Positions 45,155 through 55,079 of a stretch of DNA of 64,000 bases are shown here, one piece after another. A model generated the notes under the pieces. That model was given only the letters and a program-made list of their open reading frames with translations, was not told the DNA's origin and did not search any database. The stretch spans positions 2,465,135-2,529,134 of the forward strand of contig MEFY01000002.1 of assembly GCA_001725325.1 (NCBI GenBank). The letters run 5' to 3'. Position 1 is the first letter of the stretch, and the number at the start of each line of letters is the position of its first letter. Position numbers and translations under genes: made by a program. This stretch comes from Leifsonia sp. SCN 70-46 (GTDB lineage: Bacteria > Actinomycetota > Actinomycetes > Actinomycetales > Microbacteriaceae).

Positions 45155-46639
45155 ATGGGAATTCCCTTGTCTGACGCCACCACTACCGCCGAGCCCGGCA
45201 TCGCCCCCGACCACTCGCGGCGCAACCGCCTGGTCATCAACCTCATGCTCGTGGCCACCTTCGTGGTGTTCCTCAACGAGACGATCATCGGTGTCGCTCT
45301 CCCCAACGTCATGGAGACGCTGCACATCGAGGAGAGCACCGCCCAGTGGCTGTCCACGGCGTTCATGCTCACGATGGCCGTGGTCATCCCCACCACGGGC
45401 TTCCTCATGCAGCGCCTCAACACGCGCACGGTCTTCATCCTCGCGATGAGCCTGTTCTCGCTCGGCACCGCGATCGCCGCGATCGCGCCCGGGTTCGAGG
45501 TGCTGCTCGCGGGCCGCGTCATCCAGGCCAGCGGCACGGCGATCATGATGCCGCTCCTCATGACGACGGTCATGACGCTCGTGCCCCCGCACGAGCGAGG
45601 CAAGACCATGGGCAACATCTCCATCGTCATGTCCGTCGCGCCGGCCGTCGGCCCCGCCATCGGCGGCGTCATCGTGCAGAGCCTCGAGTGGCGGTTCATC
45701 TTCATCCTCGTGCTGCCGATCGCGATCCTCGCGCTCGTGCTCGGCGCGATGCGCGTGCAGAACGTGACCGAGCCGCGCTCGGTGCCGCTCGACGTGCTCT
45801 CGGTCATCCTCTCCGCCTTCGCGTTCGGCGGGCTCATCTACGGCCTGTCGAGCCTCGGCGAGGCCGCGGCGGGCAACGCCGTCGTCGCGCCGTGGATCCC
45901 CATCACCGTCGGCGCGGTCGCGCTGGTCGGGTTCATCCTGCGCCAGCTGAGCCTGCAGAAGGGTGACCGCGCGTTCCTCGACCTGCGCACGTTCACGTCG
46001 CGCGGCTTCGCCGTGTCGATCGTGCTCATGGTCATCATGATGGGCGCGCTCTTCGGAACGATCATCATCCTGCCCCTGTACACGCAGGATGTCCTGGGCC
46101 TCGAGCCCGTGGCGAGCGGCCTGCTGCTCGTGCCCGGCAGCCTCATGATGGGTCTCGCCGGTCCGTTCATCGGCCGCCTCTACGACAAGGTCGGACCGCG
46201 CCCGCTCATCGTGCCCGGCTCCGTCGCCGTGAGCGTCGCGCTGTGGGTCATGGCCATGACCTACGGCGTCGGCACCTCGTGGGTCGAGGTGCTCCTCCTC
46301 CACATCCTGCTGTCCGTGGGCCTCGCGTTCATGTTCACGCCGCTCTTCACGACGTCGCTCGGGTCGCTGCAGCCGCACCTGTACTCGCACGGCAGTGCGA
46401 CGATCGGCACGGTGCAGCAGCTCGCGGGCGCCGCGGGCACGGCGCTCTTCATCGCGCTGCTGACGATCGGCAAGGTCGGCGCGGCAGAGGCGGGAGCCGA
46501 CACCGTGAACGCGCTCGCGACGGGCATCCACACGGCCTTCATGGCCGGCGCCGTCATCTCGCTCTTCGCCATCGTCGCGTCGTTCTTCGTGCCGAAGCCG
46601 TCGTCCGAGTTCGGCGCCGAGGGCGGGCTCGCGCACTAG
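45155..46639 (+). CDS. EmrB/QacA-type (DHA2) MFS multidrug exporter
   Basis: Fourteen-helix drug:proton antiporter. 494 residues from ATG (MGIPLSDATTT); TTG at 45167 (GGGAA just upstream, giving MSDATTT) or GTG at 45116 are alternative starts. Helix 1 VFLNETIIGVALPNVM and motif C VMSVAPAVGPAIGGVIVQSL are typical of DHA2 exporters, with WRFIFILVLPIAILAL. The C-terminus is short. No regulator gene is adjacent; GTTCACAACGTTTAC upstream (near 45092-45106) has partial symmetry. Convergent with a Nudix gene. Confidence 0.87.
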   Translation: MGIPLSDATTTAEPGIAPDHSRRNRLVINLMLVATFVVFLNETIIGVALPNVMETLHIEESTAQWLSTAFMLTMAVVIPTTGFLMQRLNTRTVFILAMSLFSLGTAIAAIAPGFEVLLAGRVIQASGTAIMMPLLMTTVMTLVPPHERGKTMGNISIVMSVAPAVGPAIGGVIVQSLEWRFIFILVLPIAILALVLGAMRVQNVTEPRSVPLDVLSVILSAFAFGGLIYGLSSLGEAAAGNAVVAPWIPITVGAVALVGFILRQLSLQKGDRAFLDLRTFTSRGFAVSIVLMVIMMGALFGTIIILPLYTQDVLGLEPVASGLLLVPGSLMMGLAGPFIGRLYDKVGPRPLIVPGSVAVSVALWVMAMTYGVGTSWVEVLLLHILLSVGLAFMFTPLFTTSLGSLQPHLYSHGSATIGTVQQLAGAAGTALFIALLTIGKVGAAEAGADTVNALATGIHTAFMAGAVISLFAIVASFFVPKPSSEFGAEGGLAH

Positions 46640-46657
46640 AGGCACCCGACGACCGGC

Positions 46658-47128
46658 TCAGGCGAGCTGCGCCCTCAGCGAGGGCCAGCTCGCCGCGAAG
46701 CCCGGATGCAGCGGCAGCCCGTCGACGTCGGCGACGGGCACCCACGCGAGCGCCTCGCTCTCCGCGTCGCCGATGACGGGCGTGAACTCCTCGAGCGCCT
46801 CAGCGACAACGGTCGTGTACGTCCAGACCGTGCGGTCGTAGACGCTCGTCGAGATCACGCGCAGGAGGCCGGACGGGACGCCCGCCTCCTCGTCGGCCTC
46901 GCGGAACGCCGCATCCACGGCGCTCTCGCCCTCTTTGCGGGCACCGCCGGGCAGCCCCCACGTGCCGCCGAAGTGGCTCCACGCCACGCGGTGCTGCAGG
47001 AGCACGCCCGCCGTGCGGTGCCACACGAGCAGGCCGGCGGCACCGTAGGTGCCCCAATACCGCTCGCCGCCGGGGCCGAAGACCCAGGCGTCGCCCTTGT
47101 CGTGCGGGCGCCGTGGCAGATCGTTCAT
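46658..47128 (-). CDS. Nudix hydrolase
   Basis: Hydrolase of nucleoside diphosphates linked to other moieties, substrate unknown. 156 residues. Nudix box GGARKEGESAVDAAFREADEEAG at about 60-82 (shown as ends GGARKEGES ... READEEAG) fits G-x5-E-x7-REUxEExGU. The N-terminus AWVFGPGGERYWGTYGAAGL is seen in actinobacterial Nudix proteins near der. The start lies 3 bp after the der stop, so it is the last gene of the tyrA-cmk-der unit. Confidence 0.88.
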   Translation of the reverse strand: MNDLPRRPHDKGDAWVFGPGGERYWGTYGAAGLLVWHRTAGVLLQHRVAWSHFGGTWGLPGGARKEGESAVDAAFREADEEAGVPSGLLRVISTSVYDRTVWTYTTVVAEALEEFTPVIGDAESEALAWVPVADVDGLPLHPGFAASWPSLRAQLA

Positions 47129-47131
47129 CTG

Positions 47132-48643
47132 CTAGCGCTTGCGCTTCTCGCGGACGCGCATGTTGACGTTGATGGGGCTGCCCTCGAACCCGAAGATCTC
47201 GCGCAGGCGCCGCTGGATGAACCGGCGGTACTGCGGGTCGAGGAACCCGGTGGTGAACAGCACGAACGTCGGCGGGCGCGATGCGGCCTGCGTGCCGAAG
47301 AGGATGCGCGGCTGCTTGCCGCCGCGCACGGGGTGCGGGTGCTCCGCCGTGAGCTCGGCGAGGAGCGCGTTGAACTTGCCCGTGGGGATGCGGGTGTCCC
47401 ACGACGCGAGCGCGAGCTCCAGGGCGGGCACGAGCTTCTCGAGGTGACGGCCCGTCTTCGCGGAGATGTTGACGCGCGGCGCCCACGACACGTGCGAGAG
47501 GTCCTGCTCGATCTCGCGCTCCAGGTAGATGCGGCGCTCGTCGTCGAGGAGGTCCCACTTGTTGTACGCGAGCACGAGCGCACGGCCCGACTCGAGCACG
47601 AGGTCGATGATCTTGAGGTCCTGCACGCTGATCGGCTCGGTGACGTCGAGCACGACGACGGCGACCTCCGCCTTCTCGAGCGCCGCCGAGGTGCGCAGGG
47701 TCGCGTAGAAGTCGGCGCCCTGCGAGAGGTTGACGCGACGGCGGATGCCCGCGGTGTCGACGAACCGCCAGAACTTGCCGCCCAGCTCGATCTGCTCGTC
47801 GACGGGGTCGCGCGTGGTGCCCGCCATCTCGTTGACGACGACGCGCTCCTCCCCCGCGGTCTTGTTGAGCAGGCTCGACTTGCCCACGTTGGGGCGGCCG
47901 AGGATCGCGACGCGGCGCGGACCTCCGACCTCCTCCTTCGCGACGGCCGAGATCTCGGGGAGCACCGTGAGCACGTGGTCGAGCAGGTCTGCCACGCCGC
48001 GACCGTGCACCGCGGAGACGGGCCACGGCTCGCCGAGGCCGAGCGACCACAGCACGGCGGCCTCGGGCTCCTGGCGTACGTCGTCGACCTTGTTGGCGAC
48101 GAGGATGACCGGCTTCTTGGTGCCGCGGAGCATGCGCACGACGTGCTCGTCGGTGGCGGTGGCGCCCACCGTCGCATCGACGACGAAGAGCACGGCGTCG
48201 GCGAGGTCGACGGCGACCTCGGCCTGGGCCGCGACGGAGGCGTTGATGCCCTTGGCGTCGGGCTCCCAGCCGCCGGTGTCGACGAGCGTGAACTTGCGCT
48301 CGTTCCACTCCGCCTTGTAGTTCACGCGGTCGCGCGTGACGCCCGGGACGTCCTGCACGACGGCCTCACGGCGTCCGATGATGCGGTTGACGAGCGCGGA
48401 CTTGCCCACGTTGGGCCGCCCCACGATCGCGAGCACGGGCAGCGCGGGCAGGTAGACGATGGCGTCGGGGTCGTCGGTCGCGAGGTCGAGGATGCCCAGA
48501 TCCTCGTCGTCGAGCTCGTACTCCTCGAGGCCCTGCCGCAGGGCTGACGCCCGCAGCGCCGCCTCGTCGTCGTCGATGCCGCGCACGCGCTCGGCGAGGG
48601 CGGAGTCCAGCTCCGGGAAGTCGTCCTTCTCGTCATCAGCCAT
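47132..48643 (-). CDS. der: Ribosome-associated GTPase Der (EngA)
   Basis: Essential double-GTPase for 50S subunit maturation. 503 residues. Two G domains, each with GRPNVGKS (first in [20 protein letters not shown], second in [20 protein letters not shown]), DTGGW and DTAGIRR switch motifs, and NKVDD / NKWD base-recognition motifs. The C-terminal KH-like domain ends in [10 protein letters not shown]. The roughly 60-residue acidic N-terminal extension is common in actinobacteria. ATG with AGGAA 9-10 nt upstream, 14 bp after cmk. Confidence 0.96.
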   Translation of the reverse strand: MADDEKDDFPELDSALAERVRGIDDDEAALRASALRQGLEEYELDDEDLGILDLATDDPDAIVYLPALPVLAIVGRPNVGKSALVNRIIGRREAVVQDVPGVTRDRVNYKAEWNERKFTLVDTGGWEPDAKGINASVAAQAEVAVDLADAVLFVVDATVGATATDEHVVRMLRGTKKPVILVANKVDDVRQEPEAAVLWSLGLGEPWPVSAVHGRGVADLLDHVLTVLPEISAVAKEEVGGPRRVAILGRPNVGKSSLLNKTAGEERVVVNEMAGTTRDPVDEQIELGGKFWRFVDTAGIRRRVNLSQGADFYATLRTSAALEKAEVAVVVLDVTEPISVQDLKIIDLVLESGRALVLAYNKWDLLDDERRIYLEREIEQDLSHVSWAPRVNISAKTGRHLEKLVPALELALASWDTRIPTGKFNALLAELTAEHPHPVRGGKQPRILFGTQAASRPPTFVLFTTGFLDPQYRRFIQRRLREIFGFEGSPINVNMRVREKRKR

Positions 48644-48657
48644 GAGGGGGTTCCTGT

Positions 48658-49323
48658 CTAGTCGACCACCGACCGCACGAGTCCCACGACAGCCGTGACG
48701 GTCTGGTCGAAGTCGAGATCGGTGGAATCGATGGTGGTCACACCATCGGCGGCGTTCATGAAGTCCACGACGCGCGAATCCTGTGCGTCCCGGTCTGTCA
48801 GGGCCTTCGCGGTGACCGAGGCATCGATTCCTGCGAGTTCCGCGGAACGCCTGCCCATTCTAGCTTCTTCGGATGCCGTGAGCAGAATCCGCACGGGCGC
48901 ATCGGGCGCGACGACCGTCGTGATGTCCCGGCCCTCGACCACGATGCCGGGCCGGTCGGCGCCGCGCATGATGCCCCGGAACAGCTCGACCATGAACGAG
49001 CGCACCTCGGGGACGCGCGCGACGGCGCTCACGATCGCGGTCACGCGCGGCTCGCGGATGTCCTCCGTGATGACATCCGAGCCGACGCGCACGTAGTAGT
49101 CGTCGGGGTCGGTGCCGATCGTGTACTCGAACCTCTCGAGCTCGTCGGAGATGTCGCCCGGGTCGAGCGTGTCGACCCCGACCTCGAGGCAGTGCCACGC
49201 GAGGGCGCGGTAGGCGGCTCCCGTGTCGAGGTAGGCGTAGCCGAGCTGGCGGGCCGCGGCCTTCGAGACGCTCGACTTGCCGCTGCCGGCGGGTCCGTCG
49301 ATCGCGACGACGATTCCGGTCAT
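48658..49323 (-). CDS. cmk: Cytidylate kinase
   Basis: Phosphorylates CMP and dCMP with ATP in pyrimidine nucleotide supply. 221 residues. P-loop [17 protein letters not shown] at the N-terminus, [30 protein letters not shown] and [10 protein letters not shown] are family marks. ATG overlaps the tyrA stop by 4 nt (ATGA). Order tyrA-cmk-der. Confidence 0.95.
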   Translation of the reverse strand: MTGIVVAIDGPAGSGKSSVSKAAARQLGYAYLDTGAAYRALAWHCLEVGVDTLDPGDISDELERFEYTIGTDPDDYYVRVGSDVITEDIREPRVTAIVSAVARVPEVRSFMVELFRGIMRGADRPGIVVEGRDITTVVAPDAPVRILLTASEEARMGRRSAELAGIDASVTAKALTDRDAQDSRVVDFMNAADGVTTIDSTDLDFDQTVTAVVGLVRSVVD

Positions 49324-50417
49324 GCGAATGCTCCCACGATCTTCCAGCCCCGGCCAGCGAGCTCGGTCGCGAGGCGCTCCTCGGCCTCCGGGAGCACGGA
49401 GATCTCGGCGAGGCCGATCTGCGCGCCCGGCGAGTGCTCGAGCCGGAGGTCCTCTATGTTCACGCCGGCCTCTCCGATCTCGGTGAGCAGGCGCGCGAGC
49501 TCACCGGGGGTGTCGTCGACCTTCACCACGATCTGGCTGAAGTGGTTGGCCTGGCCGTGCTTGCCGGGGATGCGCGCCACCCCCGCGTTGCCGCCCGCCA
49601 TGGTCTCGGCGATCGTGCGCCGGGCACCGGGTGCCGTCGGGTCCTCCAGCGCGCCGAGCACGGTGTCGAGGTCGTTGCGCAGCTCCCGCAGGATCTCGAC
49701 GACGGGCGCCGAGTTCGCGGCGAAGATCTGCACCCACAGCTCGGGGTCGCTCGACGCGATGCGCGTGGTGTCGCGCAGGCCCTGGCCCGCGAGCGACACG
49801 GCCGAGTCCGCCGCGCCGCCGAGGCGGCGCGCGAGCAGGGTCGCGACGAGCTGCGGCGCGTGCGAGACGAGGGCGACGCTCGCGTCGTGCTGCGCGGCCT
49901 CCATCTCGATCGGCAGGGCGCCGAGGTCGAGCGCAAGACGCTCGACGGGGGCGGCCCGCCGGTAGGTGATGTCGTCGTGGCCCGCGATGACCCACGGGCG
50001 GCCGATGAACAGGTCCGCGCGCGCGGAGATCGCGCCGCTGCGCTCGCGCCCGGCCATGGGGTGCGAGCCGATGTAGCGCGAGAGGTCGGCGCCGGCGGCG
50101 CGCAGCTCGGCGAGCGGTGCGACCTTGACGCTCGCGACGTCGGTCACGAGGGCGCCGGGATGCGCGGCGAGCTCGGCCGCGACCACGCGCGCCGTGACAT
50201 CCGGCGGCACGCACACGACGACGAGCTCGGGCTCGTCGTCGGGCCGCGCGCGGCGGCCGGCGCCGTAGTCGATGGCCAGATCGAGGCTCGAGGGCGAGAT
50301 GTCGTCGAGGATGACGTCGACGCCCTGGTCGCGCAGCGCGAGGCCGATGCTCGTTCCGAGCAGTCCCGTGCCGACGATGCGCACGGGTCCCACGAGGCGG
50401 CGCTCAGCCACGGTCAT
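49320..50417 (-). CDS. tyrA: Prephenate dehydrogenase TyrA
   Basis: NAD(P)-dependent dehydrogenase of tyrosine biosynthesis. 365 residues. Rossmann motif [20 protein letters not shown] at about 13-32, [12 protein letters not shown] and the helical dimerisation domain, then a C-terminal ACT-like domain ([20 protein letters not shown]) that may provide tyrosine feedback. No chorismate mutase domain. The start overlaps the pseudouridine synthase by 14 nt, and the stop overlaps cmk. Confidence 0.93.
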   Translation of the reverse strand: MTVAERRLVGPVRIVGTGLLGTSIGLALRDQGVDVILDDISPSSLDLAIDYGAGRRARPDDEPELVVVCVPPDVTARVVAAELAAHPGALVTDVASVKVAPLAELRAAGADLSRYIGSHPMAGRERSGAISARADLFIGRPWVIAGHDDITYRRAAPVERLALDLGALPIEMEAAQHDASVALVSHAPQLVATLLARRLGGAADSAVSLAGQGLRDTTRIASSDPELWVQIFAANSAPVVEILRELRNDLDTVLGALEDPTAPGARRTIAETMAGGNAGVARIPGKHGQANHFSQIVVKVDDTPGELARLLTEIGEAGVNIEDLRLEHSPGAQIGLAEISVLPEAEERLATELAGRGWKIVGAFA

Positions 50418-51189
50418 CCTCGCCCTCGCTCGCTTCAGCTCCCCCGTTGCGGGAGATCGTGAGGAGCTGCCCGAGCTCCGCCTTGGTGAGGTCGCGCGCC
50501 TGGCCCGAGGCGAGGCTGCCGAGGTGCAGGGGGCCGAACTGGCGGCGGACGAGGTCGATCACGGGGTGGCCCACGGCGTCGAGCATCCTGCGCACGATGC
50601 GGTTGCGGCCCGAGTGCAGGGTGATCTCGACCTGGGATGCGCCGCCCGACGCCGCCCCGAGCATGCGGGCCTTGTCGGCGACGATGAAGCCGTCGTCGAG
50701 GTCGAAGCCCTTCGTGAGCTTGCTGATGGTCTGGGCGCTCACGGAGCCGGAGACCTTCGCGATGTAGGTCTTCGAGACGCCGAACGACGGGTGGGCGAGC
50801 ACGTGCGCGAGCTCGCCGTCGTTCGTGAGCACGAGCAGGCCCGACGTGTTCGCATCGAGGCGGCCCACGTTGAAGAGGCGCTCCTCGTAGTCGCGCGTGT
50901 AGCGGCTGAGGTCGGGGCGCCCGTTCTCGTCGGCCATCGAGCTCACGACGCCGACGGGCTTGTTGAGCATGACGTAGCGCTTGCTCGTGTCGGTCTGGAT
51001 CGCGAGGCCGTCGACCGTGATGAGGTCGGCGGGCAGCACGCGGCGCCCGGGCTCGTCGACGACGACGCCGTTGACCGTGACGCGGCCCTGCGCGATGAGG
51101 TCCTCCGACACGCGGCGCGAGGCGACGCCCGACGCGGCCATGACCTTCTGGAGGCGCTCGCCCTCCGCGCTCGCGCTAGCGTCGCTCAT
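50404..51189 (-). CDS. 23S rRNA pseudouridine synthase RluB-type (RsuA family)
   Basis: Isomerises uridine in 23S rRNA. 261 residues from MSDASASAEG; the frame upstream is scpB antisense-like sequence. N-terminal S4 domain (ERLQKVMAASGVASRRVSED), then the catalytic domain with LNKPVGVVSSM, catalytic GRLDANTSGLLVLTNDGEL (Asp) and HSGRNRIVRRMLDAVGHPV. In this Mycobacterium-like gene order (Rv1711) it follows scpB, with a 14-nt overlap. Confidence 0.92.
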   Translation of the reverse strand: MSDASASAEGERLQKVMAASGVASRRVSEDLIAQGRVTVNGVVVDEPGRRVLPADLITVDGLAIQTDTSKRYVMLNKPVGVVSSMADENGRPDLSRYTRDYEERLFNVGRLDANTSGLLVLTNDGELAHVLAHPSFGVSKTYIAKVSGSVSAQTISKLTKGFDLDDGFIVADKARMLGAASGGASQVEITLHSGRNRIVRRMLDAVGHPVIDLVRRQFGPLHLGSLASGQARDLTKAELGQLLTISRNGGAEASEGEDDRG

Positions 51190-51772
51190 CGAAGCCGTCC
51201 GAGCCGTCGTCGAGCAGGGGCGAGATGAGCGGAAGCTCCTCGATCGAGTTGATGCCGAGCTGCGTGAGGAGCAGGTCGGTCGTCTCGTAGTGGATGGCAC
51301 CCGTCTCGTTGTCGGTGAACGCCTCCGTTATGAGCCCACGCCCGAGGAGGGTGCGCACCACCGAGTCGACGTTGACGGCGCGGATCGACGCGATCGCGCC
51401 GCGGCTGATGGGCTGCTTGTAGGCGATCACGGCGAGCGTCTCGAGGGCGGCCTGGCTCAGGCGCGTGGGATTCTGGGTGAGCACGAAGTCGCGCACGAGG
51501 TCGTCGTGCTCCGGCCGCACGTAGACGCGCCACCCGCCGCCGACCTCGCGCAGCTCGAACCCGCGGCGCACTCCCCCGTCGACGCCGTCGTAGTCCGCGA
51601 CGAGCCGCTCGATGGTCTGGCGCACGGCCGGCACGGGGGCGCCCACGGCCGTCGCGAGCGACACGAGGCTCTGCGGCTCGTCGGCGACCATGAACACGGC
51701 CTCGAGGGCGCGCTCGAGGTCGGTCACCGTGCGGGCCGGCGCCTCCTCGGTTGTCGAGACGTCAGTTTCCAT
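51176..51772 (-). CDS. scpB: Segregation and condensation protein ScpB
   Basis: Winged-helix subunit of the SMC-ScpAB condensin. 198 residues. DLERALEAVFMVADEPQSLV at the start and RLSQAALETLAVIAYKQPISR plus IRAVNVDSVVRTLLGRGLI in the second winged helix are diagnostic (stretches given at most 20 residues apart). Overlaps scpA by 11 nt and the RluB-type gene by 14 nt. Confidence 0.94.
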   Translation of the reverse strand: METDVSTTEEAPARTVTDLERALEAVFMVADEPQSLVSLATAVGAPVPAVRQTIERLVADYDGVDGGVRRGFELREVGGGWRVYVRPEHDDLVRDFVLTQNPTRLSQAALETLAVIAYKQPISRGAIASIRAVNVDSVVRTLLGRGLITEAFTDNETGAIHYETTDLLLTQLGINSIEELPLISPLLDDGSDGFDERR

Positions 51773-52592
51773 AATCGGCTCCCAGGTTGGCGAGGCTGTC
51801 GTCCGACCAGTGCTCGGCGGACCAGTGGATGGTCAGCTCCCCGAGCGGCTCGACCTGCTCGAAGCCCACGAACGCTCCGCGGAACAGCTCGAGGATGGCA
51901 AGGAAGCGCGCGATGACCACGCCCTTCTGGTCGGCGCCGGCGATGAGCTGGCGGAAGGTCAGGGGCTCCCCGCGGCGCAGCAGCGCGACCACATGGGCGG
52001 CCTGCTCGCGGATCGAGACGAGCGGCGCGTGCAGGTGGTCGAGGCCGACCGTGGGGATCTCGCGGGGGGCGAAGGCGAGCGCGGCGATGGCGGCGAAATC
52101 GTCGGGCGTGAGGGTCCACACGAGCTCGGGGGTCTGCTTGCGGTACTTCTCCTCGAGCCGCACGGCGCGGAAGTGCCTGCCCGACTCCGCCTCGAGGTGC
52201 GTGGCGAACCACGACGCCGCCTCCTTGAACGCGCGGTACTGCAGGAGCCGGGCGAACAGGAGGTCGCGGGCCTCGAGCAGCGCGACATCCTCGGCGTCCA
52301 CGAGCTCGCCCTGCGGCAGCAGCCCCGCCACCTTGAGGTCGAGGAGCGTCGCCGCGACCACGAGGAACTCGCTCGCCTGGTCGAGCTCGGCGTCGGAGTC
52401 GAGCCCGCGCAGGTAGGTGATGAACTCGTCGGTGATCTTCGAGAGCGACACCTCGGTGATGTCGAGCTCGTGCTTCGTGATGAGCGAGAGCAGCAGGTCG
52501 AACGGCCCGTCGAAGTTGGACAGGGAGACGGAGAAGCCCGCGGCCTCCCCCGATTCGACCTCGACCGCTGCGTCGCTAGGCGACGGCGCCAC
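51762..52592 (-). CDS. scpA: Segregation and condensation protein ScpA
   Basis: Kleisin subunit that bridges the SMC ATPase heads. 276 residues. N-terminal FSVSLSNFDGPFDLLLSLIT and HELDITEVSLSKITDEFITY bind the SMC neck; ASEFLVVAATLLDLKVAGLL follows. The C-terminal winged helix includes ELFRGAFVGFEQVEPLGELT. GTG start overlaps the ParA stop by 17 nt. Works with ScpB and the ParA encoded here. Confidence 0.94.
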   Translation of the reverse strand: MAPSPSDAAVEVESGEAAGFSVSLSNFDGPFDLLLSLITKHELDITEVSLSKITDEFITYLRGLDSDAELDQASEFLVVAATLLDLKVAGLLPQGELVDAEDVALLEARDLLFARLLQYRAFKEAASWFATHLEAESGRHFRAVRLEEKYRKQTPELVWTLTPDDFAAIAALAFAPREIPTVGLDHLHAPLVSIREQAAHVVALLRRGEPLTFRQLIAGADQKGVVIARFLAILELFRGAFVGFEQVEPLGELTIHWSAEHWSDDSLANLGADYGN

Positions 52593-53463
52593 GATAGATC
52601 AGTTCTCGCGCCAGCTGGCGATACGCGTCCGCGGCCATGTGGTCGGGGGCGAAGGTCGTGATCGGCGCGCCCGCGACGCTCGCGTCGGGGAACTTGACCG
52701 TGCGGCCGATGACCGTCTCGAGCACATCGTCGCCGAAGGTCTCCACGACGCGCTCGAGCACCTCGCGGGAGTGCAGGGTGCGCGCGTCGTACATGGTGGC
52801 AAGGATACCGTCGAGCGTGATGGCGGGGTTGAGCCTGTCGCGCACCTTCTCGATCGTCTCCACGAGCAGGGCGACGCCGCGCAGCGCGAAGAACTCGCAC
52901 TCGAGCGGGATGAGCACTCCGTGCGCCGCCGTGAGCGCGTTGACGGTGAGCAGGCCGAGCGAGGGCTGGCAGTCGATGAGGATGACGTCGTACTGGTCGC
53001 TCACCTTGCGCAGCACCCGCGCGAGGATCGTCTCGCGGGCCACCTCGTTGACGAGGTGCACCTCGGCCGCGGAGAGGTCGATGTTGGCGGGGATGACGTC
53101 GAGGTTGGCGTGCTCGGTGTGCACGATGGCCTCCGCCGGGTTCTTGATCGTGCCGAGCAGGAGGTCGTAGATCGTCGGGACGTCGTGCGTGGGCACGCCG
53201 AGGCCGGCGGAGAGCGCGCCCTGCGGGTCGAAGTCGACGGTGAGCACGCGGCGGCCGTACTCGGCGAGGGCGGCACCCAGGTTGATGGTGCTCGTCGTCT
53301 TGCCGACGCCGCCCTTCTGGTTGCTCATCGAGATGATGCGCGCGGGTCCGTGGCCCTTGAGGGGCGCGGGGACCGGGAACACGGTCTGCCGGCGACCGGT
53401 CGGTCCGATGGCGGGTGCCTCGAGCCCTGCGAGCACTGCTGCGTCGTCAGTCTGGGCCGTCAT
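52576..53463 (-). CDS. ParA-family chromosome-partitioning ATPase
   Basis: ParA ATPase grouped with scpAB as in Mycobacterium Rv1708-Rv1710. 295 residues. [20 protein letters not shown] (Walker A, about 46-65), VDFDPQGALSAGLGV, VILIDCQPSLGLLT and MYDARTLHSREVLERVVE mark the Soj/ParA group. The N-terminal 40 residues are variable. Not next to parB; the chromosomal parAB locus would be near oriC, so this is a second ParA-like protein of the scp cluster. Confidence 0.9.
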   Translation of the reverse strand: MTAQTDDAAVLAGLEAPAIGPTGRRQTVFPVPAPLKGHGPARIISMSNQKGGVGKTTSTINLGAALAEYGRRVLTVDFDPQGALSAGLGVPTHDVPTIYDLLLGTIKNPAEAIVHTEHANLDVIPANIDLSAAEVHLVNEVARETILARVLRKVSDQYDVILIDCQPSLGLLTVNALTAAHGVLIPLECEFFALRGVALLVETIEKVRDRLNPAITLDGILATMYDARTLHSREVLERVVETFGDDVLETVIGRTVKFPDASVAGAPITTFAPDHMAADAYRQLARELIYRGAVA

Positions 53464-53547
53464 AGATTGAGTGTACGGCGGGGAAACTGCGCTCCCCGCC
53501 CGCGCCGCGCACCGCGCCCCGGGTTCGCCTCGACCAGAGGTTGAAGG

Positions 53548-54462
53548 TTAGCGCGCCCGCGGATGGGCCGTCGTGTACATGTCGCGCAGGGTGTCGGCGG
53601 TCACCATCGTGTAGATCTGGGTGGTCGCCACCGACGAGTGGCCGAGCAGCTCCTGCACCACGCGCACGTCGGCGCCGCCCGCGAGCAGGTGCGTCGCGAA
53701 GGAGTGCCGGAACGTGTGCGGCGAGATCTCGATGCCCAGGTGCGCGCGCTCGGCGGCCGCGCGGATGATGAGCCACGCGTTCTGCCGCGACACGCGCTGC
53801 CCGCGCGCGCCCAGGAACAGCGCGGGAGTCGCGGTGCCCCGCATCGAGAACGCGGGCCGCGCGCGCACGAGGTACGCGTCGATGGCCGCGCGCGCGAAAC
53901 TGCCCACGGGCACGATCCGCTGCTTGCCGCCCTTGCCGAACAGCCGCACGATGTCGCCGTCAACGAGGTCGTCGACGTTGAGCGCGACGGCCTCCGACAC
54001 GCGGGCGCCCGTCGCGTACAGCAGCTCGAGCAGCGCGCGGTCGCGCAGCGACTGCAGGTCGTCGCCGCCCACCGCGGCGAGCACGGACTCCATCTGCTCG
54101 ATCGAGATCGCCTTCGGCAGGCGCAGCGCGAGCTTGGGCGGCTTGGTCTCCGCCGCGACATCGACCTGCACGAGCGACTCGTCGACGAGGAACCTGTGGA
54201 AGCCCCGCACCGTCGACAGCATGCGGGCGAGCGACGAGGGGGCGAGCGGCCCCTCCGGGCGCGTGCGCAGGGCGTGGGCGAAGGCTGCGACATCCTCGCC
54301 GCCGATGCCCTCCGGAGTGAGGATGCCCCGCCCCGAGAGCGCCGCGAGATAGGCGCCGAGGTCCCGGCGGTAGGCGTTGACCGTGTTGTCCGAGAGGCCG
54401 CGCTCGATCGACACGTGCCTCAGGAACCTGTCGGCGGCGACCTCGAGCGGGGTGGACATCAT
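53548..54462 (-). CDS. xerD: Site-specific tyrosine recombinase XerD
   Basis: Resolves chromosome dimers at dif with XerC or an equivalent. 304 residues from ATGATG overlapping the Nudix stop. N-terminal SAM-like core-binding domain ([20 protein letters not shown]) and catalytic domain with Arg in [13 protein letters not shown], Lys in [23 protein letters not shown] (His-x-x-Arg), [14 protein letters not shown] (His and Tyr nucleophile). Part of the pyrG-Nudix-xerD unit known from Mycobacterium (Rv1699-Rv1701). Confidence 0.94.
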   Translation of the reverse strand: MMSTPLEVAADRFLRHVSIERGLSDNTVNAYRRDLGAYLAALSGRGILTPEGIGGEDVAAFAHALRTRPEGPLAPSSLARMLSTVRGFHRFLVDESLVQVDVAAETKPPKLALRLPKAISIEQMESVLAAVGGDDLQSLRDRALLELLYATGARVSEAVALNVDDLVDGDIVRLFGKGGKQRIVPVGSFARAAIDAYLVRARPAFSMRGTATPALFLGARGQRVSRQNAWLIIRAAAERAHLGIEISPHTFRHSFATHLLAGGADVRVVQELLGHSSVATTQIYTMVTADTLRDMYTTAHPRAR

Positions 54463-55079
54463 CGCTGCAGCGGATGCCTCGGCCACGGCGCGTGCGGATC
54501 CCCGAGCGTCGACCAGCCCCTGTCCCTGCCGGCGGCAGCGCTGAGCGCGGCGATCGCGAGGATCGAGTTCTGCACGTCCCGCGAGAGCACGGCGTCGACG
54601 ACCTCGTCGAGGGGCACCCAGCGGCGCTCGATCCCCGCCTCCTCCTCCGTGCGCTCGAAGACCTCGGGGGCGGCGCTCACGCCGCGCGCGAGGTAGACCC
54701 GCAGCACCTCGTTGCTGCCGCCAGGGCTCGTCATGAACTCGCTGAGCAGGTGCCACGTCTCGGCGACGAGGTCGACCTCCTCGGCGAGCTCGCGCTGCGC
54801 AGCGGCGAGCGGCTCCTCGTCGCGGATGTCGAGCAGGCCCGCGGGCAGCTCCCAGTCGCGCATGCGGATGGGGTGGCGGTACTGCTTGATGAGCAGCACG
54901 CGGTCGCGCTCGTCGAGGGCGAGCACCGCGACGGCGCCTGTGTGGTCCATGAACTCGCGCGTGATCTCGCTGCCGTCGAGCTCGAACGTCTCACGGCGGA
55001 TGTCCCACACGCGCCCGTCGAAGACGACCTCGGACCGGAGCACCTCCGGCCCGACGGCGTCGTCGGCGAGGTCAGGCAT
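54459..55079 (-). CDS. Nudix hydrolase, ADP-ribose pyrophosphatase type
   Basis: Hydrolyses ADP-ribose or related nucleotide sugars. 206 residues. [21 protein letters not shown] precedes the Nudix box with REL-AEEVD ([12 protein letters not shown]), and [17 protein letters not shown] follows; this set matches Rv1700. ATG overlaps the pyrG stop by 8 nt, and the stop overlaps xerD. Confidence 0.92.
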   Translation of the reverse strand: MPDLADDAVGPEVLRSEVVFDGRVWDIRRETFELDGSEITREFMDHTGAVAVLALDERDRVLLIKQYRHPIRMRDWELPAGLLDIRDEEPLAAAQRELAEEVDLVAETWHLLSEFMTSPGGSNEVLRVYLARGVSAAPEVFERTEEEAGIERRWVPLDEVVDAVLSRDVQNSILAIAALSAAAGRDRGWSTLGDPHAPWPRHPLQR